A DNA stretch of 20,886 nt, from NCBI GenBank assembly GCA_937902455.1, contig CALELI010000042.1:1-20886 (forward strand). Reading direction: 5' to 3'. Position 1 is the first letter of the stretch; each line of letters begins with the position of its first letter. Below, in pieces: positions 1 through 7,595 of the stretch. The notes beneath the pieces were generated by a model, which made no database searches, was not told the DNA's origin, and saw nothing but the letters and a program-made list of their open reading frames with translations. The stretch is from an uncultured Prevotellaceae bacterium (lineage in GTDB: Bacteria; Bacteroidota; Bacteroidia; Bacteroidales; Bacteroidaceae). A program made the translations under genes and the position numbers.

Positions 1-1477
1 GGTCGAGTATGTCGCCCACTCCCTGATAGTGGTTGCCTCCGCTGGCAGGGTTGACGAGCCGAGTAGGGTCGATCGATGCAGTCATTTCGGCTATCTCTCC
101 TGTCTTGAACTGCCCCCAGGCCTCATTGAACGGAACCCATACGGCAATGCACGGATAGTTGTAGAGCTGGCTGATGATGTCAGCCCATTCCTTGCGGTAT
201 TCCTTTTCGCTTTCCTCCTGTCGGATTCTCTCCTTCCCGTCGAAGTAGCTGAAGTTCTGCCACTCTGGTCCATTGTCGCCGCTTGGCATATCCTGCCATA
301 CGAGCATTCCCAACCTGTCGCAATGAGCATACCAGCGGGCAGGTTCCACCTTGATGTGCTTGCGTATCATGTTGTAGCCAAGTTCCTTGGTCTTCTGTAT
401 GTCGAAGAGCAGAGCCTCATCGCTTGGAGCCGTGTACAGGCCGTCGGGCCACCATCCCTGGTCCAGAGGACCGAACAAGAACAGAGGCTTGTGGTTGAGG
501 CACAGTCGGAGAATGCCGTTGCTATCCCTCTCCTTGCTTATCTTACGCATTGCGGCATAGCCCGTGACTTCGTCGACGACTTTCTTTCCGTCCTTCAACT
601 GTACGTCCAGAGAATACAGGAACGGGCTGTCCGTGTTCCACAGTTTCATGTCGCGTGGCATTGCGAGTTTCACCTGTCGTCTGCCCTCGCCTTCAGAGAC
701 CACATCAGTGCCGTCCATAACTCTGACTGAGATGCGGTTGTCGCCGGCCGACACCGCTGCCTCTACTGTCAGCACGCGACGGTCGATGTCGGGGGTTATG
801 CGAAGTCCCTCTATATAGTAATAAGGTACCGGCTCCAGCCATACTGTCTGCCATATTCCCGTAACTGGTGTGTACCATATCCCGTTAGGCTTATTCACCT
901 GCTTTCCACGGGGCTGTGTGCCTGCATCTGTCGGATCCCATACTCGTACGGCAACCTGTTGGTTCCTGCGTCCGTGGAGATAGGGAGTGATATCGACGGA
1001 GAACTCGGTGAATCCTCCATCATGGGTACACGCATGCTTTCCGTTAATCCACACCTCTGCCTTGTAGTCTACTGCACCGAAATGCATCAGCACCCGCCTT
1101 GACTTCCAATCCGAAGGCACGGAGAACTGCCGTTCGTACCATACCGACTCATTCTGGCTGACCCTGCGTCCGACTCCCGAGAGTGCGGACTCAATTGCGA
1201 ACGGTACGAGAATCTTTCCCTGGAAGTTTTTTGGGCAATCAGCATCTTTGGCTGTAATCGAATAGTTCCACAGTCCGTTGAGATTCATCCATGACTCACG
1301 TACCATATTCGGACGAGGATACTCAGGAAGCACAGCCGACGGGTCCAGGGTTTCGCCCCACCTAGTCATGATATGCCCGCTGGCAGGCTTCCACTGCTGG
1401 CAGAACGCTGCTGACGAAAGGAATGTCAGCACAACCAATTCCAAAAGACTAATAACTCTGTTTTTTGTTCTCTTCAT
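1..1477 (-). CDS. Glycoside hydrolase family 2 enzyme, N-terminal 492 codons (runs off left edge)
   Basis: This is my own translation from the ATG at 1477; the frame stays open to base 2. Residues 1-24 are a signal peptide ending near AFCQQ. Residues about 55-215 resemble the GH2 sugar-binding jelly roll (SVWYERQF, GAVDYKAEVWING, NPVTGIWQTVW-like segments). About 215-315 is an Ig-like sandwich, and the TIM barrel begins near 320 (GYNMIRKHIKVEP, LVWQDMPSG). The probable acid/base is Glu452 in PFNEAWGQF. The nucleophile lies outside the window, so activity cannot be confirmed. The family includes beta-galactosidases, beta-glucuronidases and related exo-enzymes that act on periplasmic oligosaccharides. 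In this pectin setting, removal of galactose or another side-chain sugar is likely, but the substrate is inferred. The gene lies 91 bp downstream of the FAS1 lipoprotein on the same strand, consistent with one operon. Confidence 0.9.
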   Translation of the reverse strand, partial: MKRTKNRVISLLELVVLTFLSSAAFCQQWKPASGHIMTRWGETLDPSAVLPEYPRPNMVRESWMNLNGLWNYSITAKDADCPKNFQGKILVPFAIESALSGVGRRVSQNESVWYERQFSVPSDWKSRRVLMHFGAVDYKAEVWINGKHACTHDGGFTEFSVDITPYLHGRRNQQVAVRVWDPTDAGTQPRGKQVNKPNGIWYTPVTGIWQTVWLEPVPYYYIEGLRITPDIDRRVLTVEAAVSAGDNRISVRVMDGTDVVSEGEGRRQVKLAMPRDMKLWNTDSPFLYSLDVQLKDGKKVVDEVTGYAAMRKISKERDSNGILRLCLNHKPLFLFGPLDQGWWPDGLYTAPSDEALLFDIQKTKELGYNMIRKHIKVEPARWYAHCDRLGMLVWQDMPSGDNGPEWQNFSYFDGKERIRQEESEKEYRKEWADIISQLYNYPCIAVWVPFNEAWGQFKTGEIAEMTASIDPTRLVNPASGGNHYQGVGDILD

Positions 1478-1568
1478 TTTTAGTTGTTTTTTCCATTACT
1501 TAGCTCATAATTATCCAAAATGAAACCAACGATAACGAAATCATCAGCCACTAATCATTTTTCATACC

Positions 1569-3749
1569 CTACCATCTGTCTTCCGGGTAGTATTCGTTGT
1601 TGTAGACACTCGACGGACATAATTCTATCCCGTCAAACGGCATGGCGTTCGACACTGATTCCAGTTTCTGCTGGCATCGGAGCCAGTAGTCTGACTTACC
1701 GTCGGAATGGAAACGGGTGATTACCTTCCTCAGGGTTTTCTTGAAATTCCTGAAGATGGTGGAGTATCCTCCTCCCGATTCATCCTTTGAGCTGCCATAT
1801 GCACCGAATCCCTTCATCCATCCGCGGTTGTGCAGAGCCTTGTCGAAGGCGGCGATTGCGTCCTCGTCACCCAGGGAGTCATCCGATTTCCAGTTAACAC
1901 GCGGGTTGCTCCCGTCAGGTCGCATGTCGAGTGGTATTCCGCAAGGTGCCAGTTGCCCGTTGACCTTACCGTTCCGGTATTCTCCCTGTCCGAAGTAGAA
2001 CTGCACGATTCCTCTGTTGTTGAAGCCGAAGCACGCGAAGAGTCTCAGTTCCCAGTCGCCCTCGGGTACAGGTGGCAGTTTCATGGTGATGTCGAACCGT
2101 CCGATGATGGTCAGTTCGTCGCCTGCATAGCACCACATGGATATTGCTCTCGGACGTACGTGAATGTGGGTGTTGTTGTCGGAATATATGAAGTTCTGTG
2201 CCGACCCGGCCTTGAATCCGAGACAGGTCTGCGGATTCGTGTGGTTCGATATGTCGCTCCATGTTCCGTATTTTCCGTTCTCGTAGTTAGTCCGTGTGTA
2301 GTGTCCTCTTGCCCCGCTTGTCATGAAGTCTGGGGAGAGTGTCGACGCATCGATTCTCAGTCGTTCGTCGCCGATGATTCTTGTCTGGGTGGTCTGGTCG
2401 AACGCAATGATGTCGTCAATGTAGTAGTACACTCCGTTGGTAGCGATGTTGTCGGGCATCTGATGTGGCATTGCTACCTTCGAGCCTCTGATTTTCACAC
2501 CCCGGTCGTCGGCACGCGCTGCCACGCCTCTGCGGTTGATGTATAGTCCGGTCTCTCCTCCTGTCGGGAACGAGCATTTCAGCAGCGAGTGCGGCATCAT
2601 AGTCTCATACCAGTCGGCGATGTCAATGCGTCTCCTGTTCCAGTTCTCGGCAAGAGTGCTGTTAGCTCCGTCCACACATGTCCACTGGTAGTAGGTCTGC
2701 TGGAACGGCAGCAAGTGGTATGACACGAATCGGTTGAGTGAGTTTCTCCTGTCAGTAGGGTCATCAATGTCGGCATCGTCAGGATACATCGGGTCGTACA
2801 AAGCCTTTGCCAGTCTCTTCAGAGAGTCGAGGGAGGTGGTACATCCAGAATAGTCGGGTATGTCTGCCCCGCGTGCCTCCAGCCAGTTGTTGTCCCTGAA
2901 TGCCTTGTGAAACACCTCGTCAGGTTCAACGAATGCACTGTACTTGAAGTACCTGTCCCTCATGTAGGCCACGTTGTCGTATTCCGTGGCGGTCGACATC
3001 ACCAGCTTGTCGTTTGTCCAGTCGATGGAATCGCTGCCTACGGAGTATGACTCGTCGATGAATTTCTCGAGGCTGTCCTTCATGTGAGTCTCGCTGAGAG
3101 CCGAGCAGAAGATTGACAGTGTCGGGTCCTTCTTCATCAGCGACGGCAGCATGGAGTTCTGCACGTTGATCACCGAGTTCAGCACATGTACCACACCGTT
3201 CTTCACCGAGTCGTCGGGATGAACTACCCTTGCTGTCTGGTTGATGTAGATAGCCAGCCTCACCTCCCCAGGAACGGATATGGTGTCGGAATCGCTTGTC
3301 ACGGTAAGGTACCTGTCGAGCATGTTTGCCTGATTATATGTGCCGTTATTGTAGTCGGTCGTATAGAACGCCTGCTCTATGATGTGGTTCAGCGCCAGCG
3401 AGTCGCAGTCTTCCTTCAGTAGCCCCTCTACGGAAGTGACGCCCTTGCTGGCAAGGAATTCGTCCATGGCATTGTTGGTAGGGGCGAACACCGTGTAGCT
3501 GCCGTAGGTTCCCAGAAGGTCCATGAGCCGCAGGTTTCCCTCAGGCCCCGTTGCACGGTTCAGTACCTCCACGAACTTGCTGAAGTCGCTGTTGCTCTTC
3601 AGATAGTCCGATGCATACAGCTTCGACATAATATAATAGTGCTCTGCTCCCGGGTCATCATCACATGACGAGACGTAGAGAGTGAAGAGAAGCACGATGC
3701 TAAACCTCAGGCACCTCAATATCATATCAGTTATTTTCTTCATAATCAT
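1569..3749 (-). CDS. FAS1 (fasciclin) domain lipoprotein
   Basis: The 726-residue protein has a lipoprotein signal: a hydrophobic stretch followed by YVSSC with Cys29, then DDD, which suggests outer-membrane anchoring. Residues about 40-200 form a recognisable FAS1 domain, with YTVFAPTNNAMDEFL and NGVVHVLNSVI as the two typical conserved blocks. A second, more divergent FAS1-like domain spans about 205-455, ending NGVYYYIDDIIAFD. The C-terminal 270 residues are beta-rich and Trp-rich, and resemble the uncharacterised extension (I recall it as DUF5108, not checked) of fasciclin proteins in Bacteroidetes polysaccharide loci. The likely role is a surface glycan-binding or accessory protein; no catalytic site is visible. 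An AAGGAA stretch lies 4 bases before the ATG at 3749. An ATG at 3743 (MKKITD) is an equally possible start. Confidence 0.85.
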   Translation of the reverse strand: MIMKKITDMILRCLRFSIVLLFTLYVSSCDDDPGAEHYYIMSKLYASDYLKSNSDFSKFVEVLNRATGPEGNLRLMDLLGTYGSYTVFAPTNNAMDEFLASKGVTSVEGLLKEDCDSLALNHIIEQAFYTTDYNNGTYNQANMLDRYLTVTSDSDTISVPGEVRLAIYINQTARVVHPDDSVKNGVVHVLNSVINVQNSMLPSLMKKDPTLSIFCSALSETHMKDSLEKFIDESYSVGSDSIDWTNDKLVMSTATEYDNVAYMRDRYFKYSAFVEPDEVFHKAFRDNNWLEARGADIPDYSGCTTSLDSLKRLAKALYDPMYPDDADIDDPTDRRNSLNRFVSYHLLPFQQTYYQWTCVDGANSTLAENWNRRRIDIADWYETMMPHSLLKCSFPTGGETGLYINRRGVAARADDRGVKIRGSKVAMPHQMPDNIATNGVYYYIDDIIAFDQTTQTRIIGDERLRIDASTLSPDFMTSGARGHYTRTNYENGKYGTWSDISNHTNPQTCLGFKAGSAQNFIYSDNNTHIHVRPRAISMWCYAGDELTIIGRFDITMKLPPVPEGDWELRLFACFGFNNRGIVQFYFGQGEYRNGKVNGQLAPCGIPLDMRPDGSNPRVNWKSDDSLGDEDAIAAFDKALHNRGWMKGFGAYGSSKDESGGGYSTIFRNFKKTLRKVITRFHSDGKSDYWLRCQQKLESVSNAMPFDGIELCPSSVYNNEYYPEDRW

Positions 3750-3769
3750 TCATTTCCTTAATAGGACCA

Positions 3770-3808
3770 AAATCCGGGAAAGCACATCTTTCTTGCATCC
3801 CCGGATTT
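3770..3808 (-). terminator. Intercistronic hairpin between the modular binding protein and the FAS1 gene
   Basis: AAATCCGGG (3770-3778) and CCCGGATTT (3800-3808) are perfect 9-bp inverted repeats, with a smaller GAAAG/CTTTC stem nested in the loop (3778-3792). Read on the minus strand, the outer stem ends in a TTTT stretch, so it could act as a weak intrinsic terminator or attenuator. It could equally be a 3'-end stabiliser that lowers expression of the two downstream genes relative to the first. Only the sequence symmetry is seen; the function is inferred. Confidence 0.5.
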
Positions 3809-3819
3809 CGTAATCAGAG

Positions 3820-6800
3820 TTATTTCTTCAGGAACTTTTTGCCTCCTGAGATATAGATTCCAGCAGGGAGTGAGTTCCAGTCGGAAGTCATCCTGCGGCC
3901 TGTCATGTCATACACACCGTAATGCATTTCAGCAGCATTGCTGACATTGGATATGCCTGTCGACGGATTGTGGACACTGTCCTTGCCATAGTAAGTAAGA
4001 GTCCAGTTGTCGAAGAGTACCCAGTCGTTGCTGATTCTCTCCTCCTTCCTTGTACCGATACGCAGTTTTCCGTCAGCACCGACATTCACGTACACGATGT
4101 TGTTGTAATAGCCGTTGATGAACCAGTAGTTTCCAGCTTCCATGGAGTTTGGAATCACGAGTCCATCGCCCACCTCGGAGTAGGCACCTCCCGGAGCCTC
4201 TGGCAGTGCAGCTGAACTTGCTGCTACAATTGCCTGAATGTTCTCCTCCTCGCCTACAGCATACAATATTGCGTAGTCGGTTGCCGAAGGATCTTCCATG
4301 TTGAAGATTGTCCAGTCATCGGCAGCCAGCCCCTTACGATAAAATGCCTGTACGCCGACACCATATGTGCCTTCCTGCAGACCTACTATGTCCTGATATG
4401 TGTCGTAAGTCTTGTTGAAATGCTCTGCACAGTCGTCTACCGTACCTCCACGGCTCCACTGAGTGCCGCTCCATCCACTGAGGTCGGCATTGGTGAATGT
4501 AGGGTTCACGATTACGCTTGTCAAGTCGAGAGGGTTGTCGTCGCTTGCGTCGCTATCCTTCGGAACCTTCAGCGCAGTGATGGCAGCAGTAATTCTGGCG
4601 ACTACTTCGTCAACATCTTCTTCGGAATATGTACCATCGGTGATTCCGTTGTCCACCTCGTCGTACAGGCTTGCAGCCATGTCGACAGATTCCGTGCGTG
4701 CCGTGTCGTAGTATTTCTCGAGGGCACTGTTAAGATTCTCCAGTTCGCTGGCGAGTTTCTGGTATGCAACCATACTGCTCTTGGCAGCAGTGAATGCATC
4801 GGTAAGAGCCTGACAACTGCTGAACATCTCGTCGCCATCACCCAATTCGAGTGCTAAGGATGCAGCACTCATGGCATCGTCAAGAGCCTTGCTGCACTGT
4901 GCGCTCATCGGCTTGTTTCCTGCCGTCTGGAGGGCTACATCCTGAATAAGGCTTTCGAGCAATTGCCTGAGCAGGTTAACATCTTTCTCCCAGTAGGTCA
5001 GACGGAAGTTATCCCAGAGAGTCCAGCGTGCGAAGTTGGTTCCCTCAGTCGAAGCGATACCAATCCTTAGTTTTCCGTCAGTCACCAGTCCATACACTAC
5101 ATTATCGTATGCACCCTGAGAGAAAGCCAGAGAACCAGAAGTCATGCCGCTCGGCACATACAGAGTCTGTCCGTCATAGGTTACCTCAATGCAGGTGCCG
5201 TCCAAAGGTTCAGTCGTGGTGAATTCAGCGATGCTGCGTACGTTCTTCTTATAACCGTTGGCATAGATATATGCAAGAATCGGGTCAGTCTCAGGATTGT
5301 CCATATAGGTATAGTATGCCTGGGAAGTTCTTTCGTAAGGTCTGTACCATGCCTGAACATGCAGTTCGTATACACCATTAGGTACATTCAGGTCCTGATA
5401 GAAGTCATAGCTGTTGTTCCATACCTCTACGCAAGGGTTGTCAGCCGTTCCGCCGGCAGTGGCATTGACATACTTGTCATCGTGAGACCATCCGTTGAGT
5501 TTGTCGTTGAAGTTAGGGTTCACGATCAGTTTTGTCACATCCTCTCCGCCCTTGATTGACTGGGCACGAGCCTGAGCGAGCAGGTCCTTTACGCGCTGAG
5601 CTTCTGCAGTGATTTCCTCAGTCGACATCTCACCAGCCATCAGCACGTCGTCGGTATACATCATGAGGTAGTCGCTCAGTTCGTCGGCAGCTTCACCGTT
5701 GAGGTTCTCCTCAGCCATTGCAGCCTCCACGCCAGTCATTACATCCTTGTAGGAATTATATGCAATCATGTTGGCAGAGAGCCTGAGATATACATCCTGA
5801 TAGGATGATACGAGAGCAATGATTTCATCCTTTGTAACCTTAGATGTAAGTTCGTTCCTCACACCCAAATATTCTTCCAGAAGGCTCTTCTGGACATATA
5901 CGTCATCAGCCTCGAAGTCAGGTGCGTCCTCAATCATGCCCTTCACAAGGAACTGATATGACTCGTCGGAATTTCCGAAGTAGAGGAGCGAGGCATCGTC
6001 GATGCCGCACCATCCCGTGGAGTTGTTGATGACCTCCAGTCCGGCTTCCATCATCCTGCCGTCTACGTACGTGAATACATGATATGGAGTCATGTTCACG
6101 TTCTTCACATAGCAGCGGGAGCCATTGGCGTAGACATATCCCTCACCTCCGTTCATGGCAGCCGACAGTCCGAAATGGTACACACCATCTGGAATGTTTG
6201 CCATCTCGATGTACATCTTGCCTGAGAACGGAGTCGACTTCCAGTTCTCCCAGAAGGAAGTGTCGTCGCCAAGTTTGCCGGCTGTGTTCTTCGTCTGGTT
6301 GTTCTTGGCACCAGTCGTAGTCTTCCAAGGCGCATAGCCGTTATCGAATGTATAGTTCTGGATGAACTCTACCGTCAGGTCCTGAGGGGAGGAAGGAGAG
6401 GCGGTGGTTTCCTTGAACTTGTTCACCTTTTCGGCCACGCTCAGGACAGCGGCTGAGAGCTGTTCGAGAGAGGAACTCGTGTCGGCGAAGATCTTCTCCT
6501 CCTCGCTTACATCCACTCCGAGTTCCTTTGCACCGTCGATGGCAGCCTTCAGGGAGAGGGCCTCCCTATATGTGTTGTACTTATTGAGATACACCTCATA
6601 GTCCTCTTCCGACACGAACTGCCATTCGATGGCACAATTAGGATACACATTGATGTCGAGCAGCGGATAGATGATGGTTGAGTTCTCGTCGAGGTTGATG
6701 CCCAGGAAGCAATTCGGGTAGTTCTCTTCGAGAGTGTTGTAGAGAGGATTCCTGTCGCCACCGTAGATGTGGTACGACCCATTTCCCAGATCCTCTATCT

Positions 6801-7179
6801 GCCAGAAATAGTTCGCCTGCCCGTTGTAGTCTACATAGCAGAAGTTCTCTTCGTTGATGAACACCTTCTTCAGCCCGGAGGTGTTGAAGTTGTGGAATAG
6901 CAGCGACTTACCGTCCCATTCCTGCGGAACGTTGTCCACTACTTCGACGTACTTGGTGAAGAACGTCTTTAGTCCTGTCGGTAAGTAGGTGGCACGGAAT
7001 CCCCAGTCATTTCCCTGATTGAAGAAGGCAGCCGCCTCGGCATTGTACAGATAGAAATAAGTTGTGTCGGACTCCGAGATGACGAATTCTGTCGTCTTCG
7101 GAACCGGGCACTGCCACTGAGCACTTGCTGTCAGGACAGCCATGCACAGTGCGAGAGCAAAAGAATAAAATCGTTTCAT
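3820..7179 (-). CDS. Large secreted modular protein with three beta-sandwich, CBM-like modules and a type IX-like sorting tail
   Basis: The 1119-residue protein starts with a clear signal peptide (residues 1-20, ending TASAQ). Residues about 22-205 form an N-terminal beta-rich domain (WQFVSEEDYEVYLNKY at its end). Three galactose-binding-like modules follow, each opening with an N-x-x-F...GW or N-Y-x-F...PW pattern: about 270-410, 553-735 and 890-1070. They share segments such as VPNGVYELHVQAWYR, GKLRIGI and WxLxDNxxLTYxxK. Ala/Glu/Leu-rich helical linkers (about 415-545 and 735-880) separate them. The tail (about 1082-1119: YDMTGRRM, LPAGIYISGGKKFLKK) resembles type A sorting domains of the type IX system, suggesting export to or through the outer membrane. 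No glycosidase, lyase or esterase motif was recognised. A surface or secreted pectin-binding protein is the best inference. Its operator-like repeats and promoter are described under 7180-7595. Confidence 0.8.
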   Translation of the reverse strand: MKRFYSFALALCMAVLTASAQWQCPVPKTTEFVISESDTTYFYLYNAEAAAFFNQGNDWGFRATYLPTGLKTFFTKYVEVVDNVPQEWDGKSLLFHNFNTSGLKKVFINEENFCYVDYNGQANYFWQIEDLGNGSYHIYGGDRNPLYNTLEENYPNCFLGINLDENSTIIYPLLDINVYPNCAIEWQFVSEEDYEVYLNKYNTYREALSLKAAIDGAKELGVDVSEEEKIFADTSSSLEQLSAAVLSVAEKVNKFKETTASPSSPQDLTVEFIQNYTFDNGYAPWKTTTGAKNNQTKNTAGKLGDDTSFWENWKSTPFSGKMYIEMANIPDGVYHFGLSAAMNGGEGYVYANGSRCYVKNVNMTPYHVFTYVDGRMMEAGLEVINNSTGWCGIDDASLLYFGNSDESYQFLVKGMIEDAPDFEADDVYVQKSLLEEYLGVRNELTSKVTKDEIIALVSSYQDVYLRLSANMIAYNSYKDVMTGVEAAMAEENLNGEAADELSDYLMMYTDDVLMAGEMSTEEITAEAQRVKDLLAQARAQSIKGGEDVTKLIVNPNFNDKLNGWSHDDKYVNATAGGTADNPCVEVWNNSYDFYQDLNVPNGVYELHVQAWYRPYERTSQAYYTYMDNPETDPILAYIYANGYKKNVRSIAEFTTTEPLDGTCIEVTYDGQTLYVPSGMTSGSLAFSQGAYDNVVYGLVTDGKLRIGIASTEGTNFARWTLWDNFRLTYWEKDVNLLRQLLESLIQDVALQTAGNKPMSAQCSKALDDAMSAASLALELGDGDEMFSSCQALTDAFTAAKSSMVAYQKLASELENLNSALEKYYDTARTESVDMAASLYDEVDNGITDGTYSEEDVDEVVARITAAITALKVPKDSDASDDNPLDLTSVIVNPTFTNADLSGWSGTQWSRGGTVDDCAEHFNKTYDTYQDIVGLQEGTYGVGVQAFYRKGLAADDWTIFNMEDPSATDYAILYAVGEEENIQAIVAASSAALPEAPGGAYSEVGDGLVIPNSMEAGNYWFINGYYNNIVYVNVGADGKLRIGTRKEERISNDWVLFDNWTLTYYGKDSVHNPSTGISNVSNAAEMHYGVYDMTGRRMTSDWNSLPAGIYISGGKKFLKK

Positions 7180-7215
7180 AATCTGAAATTTTAATTAAAC
7201 AAAAAAATGTTGTTG

Positions 7216-7223
7216 CAAAATTA
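7216..7223 (-). promoter_or_regulatory. Putative -7 element for the modular binding protein gene
   Basis: On the minus strand this reads TAATTTTG followed by C, matching the Bacteroidetes -7 consensus TAnnTTTG. It lies 36 bases before the ATG at 7179, giving a predicted leader of about 30 nt. No TTTG -33 element is found 19-21 bp upstream, as would suit an activator-dependent promoter. Confidence 0.55.
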
Positions 7224-7252
7224 GTAATTATGATACTTTACGGTGATGATAA

Positions 7253-7260
7253 ATCATTCA
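7253..7260. promoter_or_regulatory. ATCATTCA motif, candidate regulator site A1
   Basis: The motif sits about 30 bp upstream of the -7 element of the binding protein gene. The longer match AAATCATTCAA is shared with the site at 11506-11516. It is a candidate binding site for the AraC domain of the hybrid regulator encoded next door. This is inferred from recurrence only. Confidence 0.4.
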
Positions 7261-7303
7261 ATTGCTTTTGCTCATCTTGCAAATTGGCCGTCTGATTTAA
7301 ATT

Positions 7304-7311
7304 ATCATTCA
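7304..7311. promoter_or_regulatory. ATCATTCA motif, candidate regulator site A2
   Basis: This second copy lies 51 bp from site A1 in the same intergenic region. The extended match to A1 is ATCATTCAATT. The 51-bp spacing is close to five helical turns, so both copies would face the same side of the DNA. Confidence 0.35.
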
Positions 7312-7424
7312 ATTTTCAATTTTCATTCTTTCGTTTTTTCGGATTACCTGAAATAATCTATGTGTTTTTTATGGTTAACCTGCAACACCCCCAAAGTGAG
7401 AAGATACAGACCCCTCTAAATCTC

Positions 7425-7482
7425 CAATGGTCTTTACGCCCCTTTCGGTTCCTCAATGGTCTTTACACCCCCTTCGGTTCCC
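7425..7482. repeat. 29-bp tandem repeat, two copies
   Basis: Copies at 7425-7453 and 7454-7482 both begin CAATGGTCTTTAC and end in CGGTTCC plus one base. They match at 26 of 29 positions. The repeat is non-coding and lies between the regulator stop codon and the promoter of the next gene. No function is visible. Confidence 0.85.
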
Positions 7483-7483
7483 C

Positions 7484-7521
7484 CGTCATCGGGGGACAGA
7501 AACGTCATCGGGGGACAGAAA
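7484..7521. repeat. 19-bp perfect tandem repeat, two copies, with a GC-rich hairpin
   Basis: CGTCATCGGGGGACAGAAA occurs at 7484-7502 and again at 7503-7521 with no difference. The first copy overlaps a perfect CCCCCG-TCAT-CGGGGG inverted repeat (7480-7495). No U tract follows on either strand, so this is not a standard intrinsic terminator, though it lies where the regulator transcript would end. Confidence 0.85.
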
Positions 7522-7595
7522 CCTTTTTATGGGGAGACTTCCAAGCAAACTGGCTCTGGTTCGTGTTACTTGGGCCATGCAGGTGTGCCCATTCT

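Larger units (their letters stand above)
7180..7595. other. 416-bp intergenic region: promoter, repeated ATCATTCA motif and two short tandem repeats
   Basis: The region separates the regulator gene from the modular binding protein gene, both on the minus strand. It contains a TAATTTTG -7-like element at 7216-7223, two ATCATTCA motifs at 7253-7260 and 7304-7311, a 29-bp tandem duplication at 7425-7482 and a 19-bp perfect tandem duplication at 7484-7521. Short plus-strand open frames cross the repeats, but they are repeat-driven and not credible genes. Confidence 0.75.

Noticed and set aside
29..730. 233-codon plus-strand frame at the left edge
   Set aside because: It begins with GTG and runs antisense to the GH2 coding frame, which carries recognisable motifs throughout.
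1830..2546. 238-codon plus-strand frame opposite the FAS1 gene
   Set aside because: Antisense shadow of a recognised lipoprotein gene, with no coherent domain and no start signal.
7480..7495. CCCCCG/CGGGGG hairpin as an intrinsic terminator
   Set aside because: A strong stem, but no U tract follows on either strand; kept only as part of the repeat description.
7425..7521. CRISPR array
   Set aside because: The duplicated units are directly adjacent without spacers, occur only twice, and no cas gene is present.
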